Counted from the stretch's first letter, positions 1 through 8,930 are shown. The stretch is DNA of 42,653 nt from Bacteroides sp. (GCA_014801225.1 JAAVEO010000017.1:1-42653), one strand, 5' to 3'. Numbers and translations are program-made. Notes: generated by a model not told the origin, from the sequence alone.

Positions 1-54
1 GCGTCCACCTGAGATGGCCTTCTTACGAAGGAAAACTTTAGTGCATGTATTCAT
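1..54 (-). CDS. Tyrosine recombinase (integrase), N-terminal 18 codons only
   Basis: The reverse complement of the first 54 bases starts with ATG and reads MNTCTKVFLRKKAISGGR with no stop before the window edge. This resembles the opening strand of the arm-binding domain of Bacteroidales tyrosine recombinases, which often begin with a KV-LRKK-pattern followed by a GRISLYLDFYP-like stretch. The rest of the gene, including the catalytic R-H-R-Y residues, lies outside the window. It sits just downstream of the four-module DNA-binding gene on the same strand, as expected for a mobile-element integration module. The family call rests on a very short piece and on context. Confidence 0.5.
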   Translation of the reverse strand, partial: MNTCTKVFLRKKAISGGR

Positions 55-165
55 ATGCGTTTTGATTTAAAAGATTTAATGCAAAGGTCGGAAGTGTTTG
101 AATGGTGGAATTCAGCACCGCACTTTTAGCGTTTTCCACCATGATTCCACCACCATTCCACTGTG
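55..165. promoter_or_regulatory. Intergenic segment with repeated ATTCCACC-type motifs
   Basis: Between the integrase start and the upstream DNA-binding gene, TTCCACC-like words recur near 132-165, and an inverted copy (GAATGGTGGAATTC) lies near 100-113. The arms could fold or serve as recombinase or directionality-factor sites. No clear TAnnTTTG element is seen for the integrase, so it may be co-transcribed with the upstream gene. Confidence 0.3.
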
Positions 166-1056
166 TCAAATCTTAGGTGGAGCAAACAGATTATCAAGCT
201 CTTGCTTGGGAATGTACGTATATTTACCTCTTTTCACTCTTGGTATATTGTAAGTCTTGACATAATGATACAATTGGTCTCTTGTCATACCGAATTTTCC
301 CATTGCTTCCTGCAAAGAGTAATATTCTGGTTCTTCTGGTAATGCCGTTCCTTTGGCAATATCAAAATGTCTTTTGGAATAACGAGCCTCACATCCTATC
401 TTCATCTTCGGGATTCGCTCTTTTGACACGAGGTTATAGATTGCCGAAAGGGTCATACCGTACCTTTCCTGTATCTCTACAACAGTATACCATTCGGAAA
501 TATCTTCTTTAGGTGTTGACTTGGCAAAGAAGCGGTCAATGTGTTGTTTACTCCAAAGTGTTTTGCCACGTTGGATAGTTTTAGGAAAATTGTTTTCTTT
601 CGCTGCCTTGAATAGCCATGAATTACTGATACCAAATTTTTCCAACACTTCCTTAGTGGTGTAGAACTCAGTTATCGGTTGTTTCTCTTTTGCAGGTCGC
701 AACTGATAAAGATGCGAACCATCGAAAAGAGTGTTAAGGCTTTCTCGGCTTATAAGTGTTTTTCCCTTGAACTGAAAACAAGGAATGGAGTTGGCTGCAA
801 GATAATTGTAGACTGAAGCACGGCAGATACCGAGAATTTTGGCGCATTGAGTTGGTGTTATGAAATTGCGTTTATCATCGCCAATCTGAGAAGATGCAGC
901 CTTAGCTTCTTCTCGCTTAACATGTTCTTTACGCTTTGCATCTTTATATGCGTGTTCTGCACATCTTTTACAGCAAAAGCGAGTGGTACATTTTCTCGCT
1001 GTGAATGTATTTCCACACCATTCACAAGTTTTGGTAATTTCGATTGTACTGCTCAT
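166..1056 (-). CDS. Protein with zinc-finger-like N-terminus and four excisionase/MerR-type helix-turn-helix modules
   Basis: This 296-aa protein begins with a Cys cluster (C11, C14, C23, C28, C29, C32) that resembles a small zinc-binding finger. Four similar modules follow at about residues 66-111, 130-177, 189-234 and 245-291. Each has the pattern [Y/T]-TT-x-E-x-x-x-x-[F/L]-G-[I/M]-[S/T], then a recognition helix, an IP-x-x-x-x-G-[K/C] turn and a SK-x-x-[L/I]-D wing, as in DNA-binding excisionase (Xis/MerR-like) domains. Single-module proteins of this kind are common in Bacteroidales mobile elements; four in one chain is unusual. The gene lies directly upstream of the integrase, so a role in directionality or transcriptional control of the element is likely. 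It is preceded by four 10-bp repeats that could be its own binding site. Exact function is inferred. Confidence 0.75.
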   Translation of the reverse strand: MSSTIEITKTCEWCGNTFTARKCTTRFCCKRCAEHAYKDAKRKEHVKREEAKAASSQIGDDKRNFITPTQCAKILGICRASVYNYLAANSIPCFQFKGKTLISRESLNTLFDGSHLYQLRPAKEKQPITEFYTTKEVLEKFGISNSWLFKAAKENNFPKTIQRGKTLWSKQHIDRFFAKSTPKEDISEWYTVVEIQERYGMTLSAIYNLVSKERIPKMKIGCEARYSKRHFDIAKGTALPEEPEYYSLQEAMGKFGMTRDQLYHYVKTYNIPRVKRGKYTYIPKQELDNLFAPPKI

Positions 1057-1090
1057 TTTACGTTTTATTTCTGTTAATTTTCTGTTAAAA

Positions 1091-1130
1091 GTGTCTAACC
1101 GCGTCTAATGGCGTCTAAGGATATCTAAAT
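1091..1130. repeat. Four tandem 10-bp direct repeats (gNgTCTAAnn) upstream of the four-module DNA-binding gene
   Basis: The word TCTAA occurs four times at exact 10-bp intervals (units begin at 1091, 1101, 1111 and 1121), with GCG or GTG before the first three and ATA before the last. The array starts 35 bp upstream of the start codon at 1056. One helical turn per unit puts all four copies on the same face of the helix. The count matches the four DNA-binding modules of the adjacent protein, suggesting an autoregulatory or excision site. Confidence 0.6.
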
Positions 1131-1228
1131 CCTCTACAACCTCTATGACCGGATAGCCCCGATTGAGTAGTGAGATACAATCGGGATACAAAAATGGGCG
1201 TAAAATCGAGCAGAAACCGATAAAATCG

Positions 1229-1276
1229 GTTAGTGTGGCAACAAAAATGGCACCCCGTAAAGAGTGCCATACTAAC
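1229..1276 (-). terminator. Intrinsic terminator downstream of mnmE
   Basis: On the minus strand a 7-bp stem (ATGGCAC/GTGCCAT, 1264-1270 with 1247-1253) is followed at once by TTTTTGTTG. An outer 6-bp pair (1229-1234 with 1271-1276) extends the hairpin. It lies 44 bp beyond the mnmE stop, so it is the probable 3' end of the core operon. The mobile-element boundary therefore probably lies between about 1060 and 1229. Confidence 0.7.
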
Positions 1277-1313
1277 ATATTATGCTAAATTGTAATCGTT
1301 TCTAATCACATGG

Positions 1314-2825
1314 TCATTTGCCGATGCAGAAGTGGGCGAAGATGTGGTGGAGGAGGGTGTCGGTGGTGAGGGCGCCGGTGAGCTCGGAGAGGTGGGCGGT
1401 GGCCTGGCGGATGTCCATGGCGGTGAGGTCGGAGGAGAGGCCGGTCTCGAGGCTGTCGATGGCGCGGGTCAGGCTGTCGGCGGCGGCGCGCAGGGCTTCG
1501 GCGTGGCGGGCGTTGGTCACGATCAGTTCGGTGTCGGGATTGTGCTCGGAGGTGGCTATCGCTGTCAGTGTCGATTCGAGCTCGGGCAAGCCTTCTCCGG
1601 TCTCGGCACTTATTCGGATTACTTTGTCTATGTTGCTGACATCGGCCTCATTCCCTTTGCAAGTTTCATCATCGTTAATCCCTATATCGTGGCTAATTCC
1701 GATTACTCTTTCAATTGCATTGAAGAGTCCGTCAGGTTGAGTAAAGGGCTGCTCCGGCGAATCTGCGTGTGAGTCGGCAGGGAAGGGGAGAGCAGAGGTA
1801 ATATCCGACTTGTTCAGCAGGAGAAGCACTCGCGTGCCGTTGGCGCAAAGGGTGGGGAGGAGGGAGCGGAGTTCCGCAAGCTGAGAATTGAGGTCGGCGG
1901 TGGTGTCGAGCATCCAGATAAGTATGCGGGCACGGGCTATGCGGTCGCGGGCGCGGTCGATGCCTATGCGTTCCACTTCATCCGTGCTTTCGTGCAGACC
2001 GGCCGTGTCGATAAATCTGAAAAGAATTCCTCCTATCTCTACAGTGTCTTCCAGAATGTCACGGGTGGTACCGGCAATAGGGGTTACGATAGCCTTATCT
2101 TCACGGAGAAGACGATTGAGCAAGGTGGATTTTCCGGCATTGGGTACTCCGGCTATCACTACCGGCACACCGGCCTTGAAAGCCTGGCCGGCATCAAAGG
2201 TTGCCGCCAGTGAGGCCACTTCATCGCGAGTGGTACGGGCTAATTCAAGCAGACGGGTGCGGTCGGCAAACTCTACATCCTCTTCCGAGAAATCAAGTTC
2301 AAGTTCGAGCAATGCGGCAAATTCTATCAGGCGTTCTCGTAACGTATCTATCTTGCGTGAAAATCCACCTGATGCCTGTTGCATTGCAAGACGATGGGCC
2401 GCACGGGATGAGGCCGAAATAAGATCGGCCACGCCTTCTGCCTGAGCAAGGTCGAGACGGCCATTGAGAAAGGCACGGCGCGTAAACTCTCCAGGACCCG
2501 CAGGGCGAGCTCCATAACTGATAAGAGTCTCCACAGCACGACGCTGAATCCAAGGAGATCCGTGAAGCGCCAATTCTACAGTGTCTTCTCCTGTATACGA
2601 CTTTGGAGAACGGAATACGGTGGCCACACATTGGTCTACGGCTTCTCCCTCTGTATCCATGAGAGTGCCGAGATGTACGGTATGGCTCGCGCATTTTTCA
2701 AGATCACACCCCTTCCAGCCTCGGCCCACAACGTTTACGGCCTCCGGGCCAGACACACGTATTACGGCTATACCTCCCGTGCCCTGAGGTGTAGCCACTG
2801 CCACAATAGTATCGTCCTGTATCAT
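1314..2825 (-). CDS. mnmE: tRNA uridine-5-carboxymethylaminomethyl modification GTPase MnmE
   Basis: MnmE works with MnmG to modify the wobble uridine (U34) of several tRNAs, using folate and GTP in the cytoplasm. The N-terminal folate-binding domain opens with DTIVAVATPQGTGGIAVIRVSG. The G domain has a P-loop (GVPNAGKS), an AGTTRD switch, DTAG and NKSD, and the chain ends in the invariant CIGK with its catalytic-site cysteine. I chose the ATG at 2825 rather than the one nine bases upstream, because it overlaps the upstream nuclease stop as ATGA, has AAGGA about 11 bases before it, and begins as homologues do. An insertion of about 50 residues lies between NKSD and the SAETGEG motif, with what looks like a partial internal duplication. 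Translational coupling to the nuclease gene is likely. Confidence 0.97.
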   Translation of the reverse strand: MIQDDTIVAVATPQGTGGIAVIRVSGPEAVNVVGRGWKGCDLEKCASHTVHLGTLMDTEGEAVDQCVATVFRSPKSYTGEDTVELALHGSPWIQRRAVETLISYGARPAGPGEFTRRAFLNGRLDLAQAEGVADLISASSRAAHRLAMQQASGGFSRKIDTLRERLIEFAALLELELDFSEEDVEFADRTRLLELARTTRDEVASLAATFDAGQAFKAGVPVVIAGVPNAGKSTLLNRLLREDKAIVTPIAGTTRDILEDTVEIGGILFRFIDTAGLHESTDEVERIGIDRARDRIARARILIWMLDTTADLNSQLAELRSLLPTLCANGTRVLLLLNKSDITSALPFPADSHADSPEQPFTQPDGLFNAIERVIGISHDIGINDDETCKGNEADVSNIDKVIRISAETGEGLPELESTLTAIATSEHNPDTELIVTNARHAEALRAAADSLTRAIDSLETGLSSDLTAMDIRQATAHLSELTGALTTDTLLHHIFAHFCIGK

Positions 2826-3613
2826 CTGTCCCATTCCTTGAATACGGAATTACTCTCTATCTTATTTTCAATATCATCAGGAAGAGAAGAAAGGAAATCA
2901 AAACCGGTCAGCTGCTCCACATCGTCGATAGTCACCACATAGTTTTGCATATTACCGGGCGATGACATATTTGGATATATGAAAGCTATGCCACGCGGTT
3001 CATCAAGATACGGTGCGGCTATCACCTTGAAGAAGGCGGAAGGTACACGCACGCCAATATCGCCTATCCGCTTGGTATCCGTTTTTTCGTAGATAGGACC
3101 TGCAATAATCACAAGGCAGGAATCTCTCTGCGCCCAGAGACGCTCTTTCTTTTCGAGAGTGGCCCAGGCTCCTGAATTCAGAGAATTATCTTGCGGACAT
3201 ATATTCGCCAATACGAAACAATCTTGCATAGCTTCCGCGCTCCATTTCTGGTCGGCGGCCGGACACATGTGGCCGCGGTCATATCCCGAGCGTGTATAAT
3301 CCCCCGTTACGGGACACCCCTCGATATCATCGTCATGCCAGAAATTGTTCGAACGGGAATTCTCGCCGTCAGTCTCTTCCTTGAGAAGTTCCCAGCCTAC
3401 CCAATTGGGTGTATGATTGTCAGCATTAAAACTCAATGTAAAGCCCTCATAGCTTTTTACCTGCGATTGTGTGCCTGCCGGTGTCCGGGGTATTTCAAGA
3501 TCCGCGTAATGTTTTACGCCGCCCATAGTTGCCGGATTCTCAGCAGTAGAATCATTGCAAGCTGTAAAGAGGGCAATAGCTGCTCCAAAGAAAGCGAAAT
3601 GTCTGAGTGTCAT
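2822..3613 (-). CDS. DNA/RNA non-specific endonuclease, predicted lipoprotein
   Basis: This 263-aa protein has a short hydrophobic leader ending in a lipobox-like LFTAC, so it is probably exported and lipid-anchored. The core carries the DRGHMCPAAD motif of the ββα-metal (NUC1/NucA) endonucleases, in which the His is the general base, and a downstream Asn-containing helix (NICPQDNSLNSGAW) expected to bind Mg2+. Such enzymes cut single- and double-stranded DNA and RNA without sequence preference. Here the likely role is periplasmic or surface nucleic-acid breakdown for nutrition or defence. It overlaps mnmE by four bases (ATGA), which forces co-transcription although the functions look unrelated. 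Confidence 0.93.
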   Translation of the reverse strand: MTLRHFAFFGAAIALFTACNDSTAENPATMGGVKHYADLEIPRTPAGTQSQVKSYEGFTLSFNADNHTPNWVGWELLKEETDGENSRSNNFWHDDDIEGCPVTGDYTRSGYDRGHMCPAADQKWSAEAMQDCFVLANICPQDNSLNSGAWATLEKKERLWAQRDSCLVIIAGPIYEKTDTKRIGDIGVRVPSAFFKVIAAPYLDEPRGIAFIYPNMSSPGNMQNYVVTIDDVEQLTGFDFLSSLPDDIENKIESNSVFKEWDR

Positions 3614-3681
3614 AATTTTGTGTGATAGTAGAAAAAAAGTAATTTATACTTCTGATTCGGTCCCAATCCAAATTTAATTTA

Positions 3682-3727
3682 AGCAGGGATTCAGGGAAGC
3701 CCCTCCGGACCCTTCCTGAATCCCCGC
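3682..3727 (-). terminator. Terminator-like hairpin downstream of valS
   Basis: The arms AGCAGGGATTCAGG and CCTGAATCCCCGCT pair over about 14 positions with one mismatch. On the minus strand the hairpin is followed by TTAAATTAAATTTGG, an AT-rich but imperfect U tract. It lies between the valS stop and the nuclease gene. Confidence 0.6.
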
Positions 3728-3754
3728 TCAATGCGGCGAGAGTTGCCTCTCGGT

Positions 3755-6382
3755 TTATTTGCTGAAGGCAGCCATAGAAGCCTTGATAGCGGCTATCTTC
3801 TCAGTGGCGTCAGCCTTCTTCTTGCGTTCGAGCGCCACCACCTTCTCGGGAGCGCTGCTTACAAACTTCTCATTAGCGAGTTTCTTCTCCACTCCGGCGA
3901 GGAATCCCTCATAGCGCTTGAGCTCAGCCTCGAGTTTCTTCATCTCGGCCTCCACATCCACACTTCCTTCCAAAGGAATGGAATACTCCACAGCCCCTAC
4001 GATAAAGGCGGCGGAAGTGGCACCCTTCTCCTCTACGCGACGAAGTTCGGAGATATTGCCCATCTTTGCGAGCACACTGTCATAAAGCGCATCATGGTCT
4101 CCCTTGATATGGAGTTCCACAGCGGTCTTATTGAGAATCTGCTTCTGCTTGCGGATCGTACGCACACCGGCCACAATCTCCTTGAGGGCCTCAAATTTGG
4201 CGATAGCCTCCTTGTCATACTCCTTGGGTTCGGGAAGCTGAGCATTCATGATGCTCTCGCCATCCTTACGCTCATAGAGATGCTGCCAAAGTTCCTCGGT
4301 GATAAAAGGCATGAAAGGATGAAGAAGCTTGAGCAGAGTATCGAAGAATCCGAGAGTGGCGTCATAACTATTGCCATCCATGGGAGTGCCGTAAGCCGGT
4401 TTTACAATCTCGAGATACCAGGAAGAGAATTCATCCCAGAAGAGTTTGTAGAGAGCCATCAGGGCCTCCGAAATACGGAATTTGCCCATAAGGTCGGCCA
4501 TCTCCGCCATAGTCTCGGCCAACTTGGCCTCAAACCATTTCACGGCCATAGCCGAAGCCTCCGGCTGAGGCGCCTCGCGGTCTACTTCCCAACCCTTCAC
4601 GAGACGGAACGCATTCCAAATCTTGTTGCAGAAATTTCTACCTTGCTCACATAGAGAGTCATCATACATGATATCATGTCCGGCAGGAGCGGCGAGCATG
4701 AGACCCATGCGCACACCATCTGCGCCAAACTTATCGATGAGATCCAAAGGATCCGGGGAGTTGCCAAGAGATTTAGACATCTTGCGTCCGATCTTGTCGC
4801 GCACGATACCGGTGAAATACACATTGCCGAAAGGTTTCTTGCCGGCAAACTCATATCCCGCCATAATCATACGGGCCACCCAGAAGAAGATGATATCCGG
4901 ACCGGTCACAAGGTCGGCAGTAGGATAATAATAAGAAAATTCCTTATTCTCCGGCTCAAGGATACCATTGAAGAGGGAGATTGGCCAAAGCCAGGAGCTG
5001 AACCATGTGTCGAGGCAATCGGAATCTTGAGTGAGATCGTCAAGAGTGAGCGAAGCGTTGCCGCTCTTCTCGATAGCCTTCACTAGGGCCTCCTCTCTGC
5101 TTTCGGCCACTACGTAGCCTCCGTCGGGGAGGAAGTAGGCTGGAATGCGATGGCCCCACCAGAGCTGACGCGAGATACACCAGTCCTTGATATTGGTCAT
5201 CCAATGGCGATAGGTGTTCTTGAATTTGGCAGGCACGAAGTTGATGTCATCCTTCTCCACAGCCTCAAGCGCGGGGCGGGCGAGATCAGCCATCTTCACA
5301 AACCACTGCATGGAAAGTTTAGGCTCGATCACAGCATCGGTACGCTCCGAATGACCTACCTTGTTGACATAATCCTCCACCTTCTCCACAAGCCCGGCAG
5401 CCTTGAGATCCTCCATGATCTGACGGCGCACATCAAAGCGGTCCATACCTACGTACATACCTCCCTGCTCGGAGATAGTGCCGTTATCATTGAAGATATC
5501 GATAGAAGGGAGATTATACTTGTCGCCAAGCATATAGTCGTTCACATCATGAGCCGGAGTCACCTTGAGACAACCTGTGCCGAAGTCCATCTCCACATAG
5601 TCGTCCATAATGATAGGAACGGAACGGCCTACGAGAGGTACGATCACACGTTTACCCTTGAGCCAGGTATAGCGCTCGTCGTTGGGATTCACACAGACGG
5701 CAGTATCGCCGAGAATAGTTTCGGGGCGGGTAGTGGCCACTACTATATATTTGTCCTCCTCACCCTCCACTTTGTAGCGGAGATGATAGAGATGACTCTG
5801 CTCCTCTTTATATATCACCTCCTCGTCGGAGAGCGCGGTGAGAGCCTTGGGGTCCCAATTGACCATACGCACACCGCGATATACGAGCCCTTTCTCATAA
5901 AGACGGCAGAAAACATTGATCACACTCTTGGAGCGGATTTCATCCATTGTGAAGGCAGTACGTTCCCAATCGCAGGAGGCGCCAAGCTTGCGGAGCTGTT
6001 GGAGAATTATGCCGCCATATTTATGAGTCCAATCCCAAGCATGCTTAAGAAACTCCTCGCGGGAGAGCTGTTTCTTATCTATACCCTCAGCAGCGAGCTT
6101 GGCCACGACCTTCGCCTCTGTGGAGATTGCTGCATGGTCGGTGCCCGGTACCCATAGGGCATTTTTACCCGTCATGCGCGCGCGGCGCACGAGGATATCC
6201 TGAATGGTATTGTTGAGCATATGGCCCATGTGGAGCACACCTGTGACGTTGGGCGGCGGAATCACGATGCAATAGGGTTCACGTTCATCCGGCTCGGAAT
6301 GGAACAGGCGATGCTCCATCCAATAGCCATACCATTTGTCTTCAACCTCCTGAGGGTTGTACTTCGTGGCGAGTTCGTTCAT
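3755..6382 (-). CDS. valS: Valyl-tRNA synthetase
   Basis: This class I aminoacyl-tRNA synthetase joins valine to tRNA-Val in the cytoplasm. At 875 aa it has the usual family length. The HIGH-type signature is HMGH at residues 51-54, after PPPNVTGVL. The second ATP-binding motif is KMSKSLGNS in the later catalytic half. The editing (CP1) domain carries the [16 protein letters not shown] stretch typical of ValRS. The C-terminus has the anticodon-binding helical domain and a coiled-coil arm rich in Lys and Glu. A near-consensus promoter lies upstream with a hairpin in the predicted 5' leader. No T-box is visible. Essential housekeeping gene; no anomaly seen. Confidence 0.98.
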   Translation of the reverse strand: MNELATKYNPQEVEDKWYGYWMEHRLFHSEPDEREPYCIVIPPPNVTGVLHMGHMLNNTIQDILVRRARMTGKNALWVPGTDHAAISTEAKVVAKLAAEGIDKKQLSREEFLKHAWDWTHKYGGIILQQLRKLGASCDWERTAFTMDEIRSKSVINVFCRLYEKGLVYRGVRMVNWDPKALTALSDEEVIYKEEQSHLYHLRYKVEGEEDKYIVVATTRPETILGDTAVCVNPNDERYTWLKGKRVIVPLVGRSVPIIMDDYVEMDFGTGCLKVTPAHDVNDYMLGDKYNLPSIDIFNDNGTISEQGGMYVGMDRFDVRRQIMEDLKAAGLVEKVEDYVNKVGHSERTDAVIEPKLSMQWFVKMADLARPALEAVEKDDINFVPAKFKNTYRHWMTNIKDWCISRQLWWGHRIPAYFLPDGGYVVAESREEALVKAIEKSGNASLTLDDLTQDSDCLDTWFSSWLWPISLFNGILEPENKEFSYYYPTADLVTGPDIIFFWVARMIMAGYEFAGKKPFGNVYFTGIVRDKIGRKMSKSLGNSPDPLDLIDKFGADGVRMGLMLAAPAGHDIMYDDSLCEQGRNFCNKIWNAFRLVKGWEVDREAPQPEASAMAVKWFEAKLAETMAEMADLMGKFRISEALMALYKLFWDEFSSWYLEIVKPAYGTPMDGNSYDATLGFFDTLLKLLHPFMPFITEELWQHLYERKDGESIMNAQLPEPKEYDKEAIAKFEALKEIVAGVRTIRKQKQILNKTAVELHIKGDHDALYDSVLAKMGNISELRRVEEKGATSAAFIVGAVEYSIPLEGSVDVEAEMKKLEAELKRYEGFLAGVEKKLANEKFVSSAPEKVVALERKKKADATEKIAAIKASMAAFSK

Positions 6383-6486
6383 CTTTATGGTGAAAGTTTG
6401 TGTGCCGACTCCAAAAGCTGATGTCTGTCTTCTTTTCCGGATATCCGCTTGTGGAGCTACACAGTTGCGAATTGTTTATATACAGA

Positions 6487-6535
6487 TTTTGACAGAGACA
6501 AAAGGGAATATACGATTCCTTTGTCCCCGTCAAAA
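6487..6535 (-). terminator. Hairpin between ansA and valS (ansA terminator or valS leader)
   Basis: The pairs TTTTGAC/GTCAAAA (6487-6493 with 6529-6535) and GACAAAAGGGAAT/ATTCCTTTGTC (6497-6509 with 6515-6525) form a two-part hairpin. It begins almost at the predicted transcription start of valS, so the same bases may end ansA transcription and form the start of the valS leader. Confidence 0.5.
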
Positions 6536-6537
6536 GG

Positions 6538-6569
6538 CAAAGTTACAAAAAAACTCCGTATGAGACAAA
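6538..6569 (-). promoter_or_regulatory. Bacteroidota sigma-type promoter for valS
   Basis: On the minus strand, TTTG (6566-6569) is separated by 20 nt from TAACTTTG (6538-6545). This matches the Bacteroidota -33/-7 consensus TTTG-(19-21)-TAnnTTTG exactly. It lies about 155 bp upstream of the valS start. Confidence 0.8.
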
Positions 6570-6632
6570 AGTCCTGACGGAAAACCGGTAGGAAAATCTA
6601 CGGCTATGCTGAAAATGCTGTCAAGTTGAAAT

Positions 6633-7685
6633 TCAGAGGCAAGTCATCTCCCCTGCGATAGGACACTCCATTTGCTCTTTCACTTCCTCGATGGAAAGGT
6701 TCTTACCGAAGAGATACATCATCTTTGTGATAGCCGCTTCGGGAGTAAGGTCATGGCCGGGGATAACTCCTGCTTGAAGAAGTTCATAGCCGGTGACATA
6801 GCGGCGGGGATGAACGCTTCCATTGCTGCACTGAGTGATGTTGACTATTACCATCCCGCGATCCACGGCCTCGCGAATAAGCTTGAGAAACCACGGCTCC
6901 GTGGGGCCGTTTCCGGCACCGAAGGTCTTCATTATGATTCCCTTTACTCCGGGGGTATTAAGCAGATGGCGTACATGGTCCTCACGTATACCGGGGAACA
7001 GATCCAGATATAGTACATTTGTATCCATACCCAGATGCACCTTAAGTGTCTGCTGCTCTTCCGCTTTGGTAGGATGCCAAAGAGCATAATCGTTGAATGA
7101 TATGCCGAGGCCGATTTTTGCGAGCGGAGGATAATTGTTGGAAGTGAACGCGTTGAAATTGGTGGAGCTATGCTTTGTGGAGCGATTGCCACGCCAAAGA
7201 TAATTCTCAAAAAGGATAGCCACTTCCCTTACAATATGATTACCATAGCGGTCACGGGCTGCGGCTACTTGTAATGCTGTGATAAGATTTTCCTCTCCAT
7301 CGGTACGCACTTCCCCGATAGGCAGCTGGCTGCCCGTGATAACAACGGGTTTCGTAAGATTCTCAAGCATAAAGCTTAGGGCAGAGGCTGTATAAGCCAT
7401 AGTGTCTGTGCCATGAAGTACTACGAAACCATCGTAATCATCATAATTTTTACGAATGATTTCAGCGATCTCTCCCCAATGGGTAGGATTCATGGAAGAA
7501 GAGTCCAAAGGTTTTTTGAACTGGAATGTCTCTACATCGAAGTCGAGCATACTGATCTTCGGTACATTCTTCAGTAGATTCTCGAAGGGAAACGGTTCGA
7601 GCGCATGAGTGTCGGGGTTCTCCATCATTCCGATGGTGCCCCCGGTGTATATCATGAGGATACGGGTTCTTTTTGTCGAAGCCAT
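6633..7685 (-). CDS. ansA: Type I (cytoplasmic) L-asparaginase
   Basis: This 350-aa enzyme hydrolyses L-asparagine to aspartate and ammonia. The first catalytic Thr lies in YTGGTIGM (residues 13-20) and the second in HGTDTMAYTASAL (from residue 91), both family hallmarks. There is no signal peptide, which with the length and the C-terminal regulatory-type domain indicates the cytoplasmic type I enzyme rather than the periplasmic type II. It has its own promoter and ends before the hairpin upstream of valS, so it is probably a single-gene unit. Confidence 0.95.
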   Translation of the reverse strand: MASTKRTRILMIYTGGTIGMMENPDTHALEPFPFENLLKNVPKISMLDFDVETFQFKKPLDSSSMNPTHWGEIAEIIRKNYDDYDGFVVLHGTDTMAYTASALSFMLENLTKPVVITGSQLPIGEVRTDGEENLITALQVAAARDRYGNHIVREVAILFENYLWRGNRSTKHSSTNFNAFTSNNYPPLAKIGLGISFNDYALWHPTKAEEQQTLKVHLGMDTNVLYLDLFPGIREDHVRHLLNTPGVKGIIMKTFGAGNGPTEPWFLKLIREAVDRGMVIVNITQCSNGSVHPRRYVTGYELLQAGVIPGHDLTPEAAITKMMYLFGKNLSIEEVKEQMECPIAGEMTCL

Positions 7686-7713
7686 ATTATGTGTTGAGTT
7701 TTTTTTGGTACTG

Positions 7714-7746
7714 CAAAATTAGCAAAATGAAAGCTATACTTCCAAA
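7714..7746 (-). promoter_or_regulatory. Promoter for ansA
   Basis: Minus-strand TTTG (7743-7746), a 21-nt spacer, then TAATTTTG (7714-7721). This is a full match to the Bacteroidota consensus and lies about 30 bp upstream of the ansA start. Confidence 0.8.
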
Positions 7747-7763
7747 TATTTAAGGTATAAAAG

Positions 7764-7786
7764 CTGAAATTCTGACAAAAATTCAG
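7764..7786 (-). terminator. Weak hairpin downstream of the DUF1460-like gene
   Basis: CTGAAAT and ATTCAG (7764-7770 and 7781-7786) can pair, and on the minus strand the hairpin is followed by CTTTTATA. The stem is short and imperfect, so this is only a candidate terminator for the gene ending at 7841. Confidence 0.35.
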
Positions 7787-7840
7787 TTTTTCAGGGTATA
7801 GACGAGGTTTTTCAAGGGGTGATTATGTCTTTTTGGTTTG

Positions 7841-8725
7841 TTATAGTGTAGGGTGGAGCAGGCGATATCCGGTGAAATATTGTCCGGCCAGTTTGAAGAA
7901 TCGCTCCAGCGACACCTCTTCCTCCTTTATTTCACCTCCGGCCGGGTCGGAATGGATAAGACGCATCTCCCCGGAGGGCAGGATATCTATAAATCCCATA
8001 TCCCATATATCGCGATCCGACTCCTTGCCGAGCAAGATAATGATATCTCCTTTTGAAATATGCTCCCGGATATCTTTCTTGGTGATAGTCTGCTTACGCA
8101 GATAAGGCACTTTATGGGATCTATATCCCATCTCCACCATTCTCACATCCTCCCATGCCGCGGAATCATTACGAAGCGGCGCATAATCCTGGCGATGAGA
8201 TGTGAAATGATCGAACGATCTTGTCTTGAACACATTGTCAGGAAGTCGGTCAGTGAGTTCCTGCACATTGCCACGGTACACATTGTCTACCGTCCAATCC
8301 GCTCCATAAAGGAGGCGGGAGGCAAAACCTCCGTCCAGTCCTTTTCTTCTGGAAATATTCACATACGCCTCTGCAAAATCTTCATATCTCGGGTTTCGGC
8401 TGTTTGCAGCCGCCTTTGCAAAAGCCAGGGCTGTGCTTGTAAAATCGAGGGGTGAAAGTTCATGGAGATTGATGCAGGCGGAGGTGACGGTATCCTGGAG
8501 CACAGAAAGTCCTGTAGGAGTGCCTGCGAGTTCACGTGCCGCCAAGATAATTCTCTCGCCGGGGTCATCTTTGGCTGCTACTTTCTCCAGAATCTCCGTA
8601 GCCTTCTGTCTGCAATTTTCGCAGTGTACGCGAACAGCCGCCATGGCGCACGAAGCAATCAAGGAGAAAAGAATAAAAAAGTAAGGTCTCAACACCGGAT
8701 GTGTATTCATGGAAAAACTTTTCAT
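7841..8725 (-). CDS. DUF1460-like (N-acetylmuramoyl-L-alanine amidase-like) protein lacking catalytic residues
   Basis: This 294-aa exported protein has a hydrophobic leader ending near residue 26-30; IASC could be a lipobox. The body follows the layout of DUF1460 amidase-like proteins: an AARELAGTP helix, an LDxT segment, the GFASRLLYGADWTVDN block, a Y-x-S-H-K-V-P-Y-L stretch and a GDIIILL strand. As I recall the family, the nucleophile is the Cys of LDCTTFVE and the His lies in a D-V-T-H-V-G-F motif. Here these read L-D-F-T-S (F95) and D-I-W-D-M-G-F (D242), so both catalytic positions appear replaced. It may bind peptidoglycan fragments without cleaving them. A second start is possible five codons in (8710). 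It has its own promoter. Confidence 0.7.
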   Translation of the reverse strand: MKSFSMNTHPVLRPYFFILFSLIASCAMAAVRVHCENCRQKATEILEKVAAKDDPGERIILAARELAGTPTGLSVLQDTVTSACINLHELSPLDFTSTALAFAKAAANSRNPRYEDFAEAYVNISRRKGLDGGFASRLLYGADWTVDNVYRGNVQELTDRLPDNVFKTRSFDHFTSHRQDYAPLRNDSAAWEDVRMVEMGYRSHKVPYLRKQTITKKDIREHISKGDIIILLGKESDRDIWDMGFIDILPSGEMRLIHSDPAGGEIKEEEVSLERFFKLAGQYFTGYRLLHPTL

Positions 8726-8807
8726 GCAGTATACTGGTAAGTTCGGAAACTAATAATGATAGACTTTTCACACATCCCTATCAGGATGATGCGTTACAGT
8801 CCGGTTA

Positions 8808-8839
8808 CAAAGTTATACAATAAAATATATATGCGCAAA
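8808..8839 (-). promoter_or_regulatory. Promoter for the DUF1460-like gene
   Basis: Minus-strand TTTG (8836-8839), a 20-nt spacer and TAACTTTG (8808-8815) match the Bacteroidota consensus fully. It lies about 80 bp upstream of the start codon. Confidence 0.8.
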
Positions 8840-8930
8840 TTTTATGGGATTATCATTAGAATGAAGTCGTTCGAATGTACTACTTCAGCAATACCCACTA
8901 CTTGCGGGAAATGTTTCTTATAGGCAAAAA

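Noticed and set aside
5150..6157. Long ORFs antisense to valS, glyS, asd and the M6 protease
   Set aside because: Each lies wholly inside a well-supported gene on the other strand and shows no independent promoter or family motif.
6383..6632. T-box riboswitch upstream of valS
   Set aside because: Only a hairpin is present; there is no T-box consensus or specifier loop, and T-boxes are not expected in Bacteroidota.
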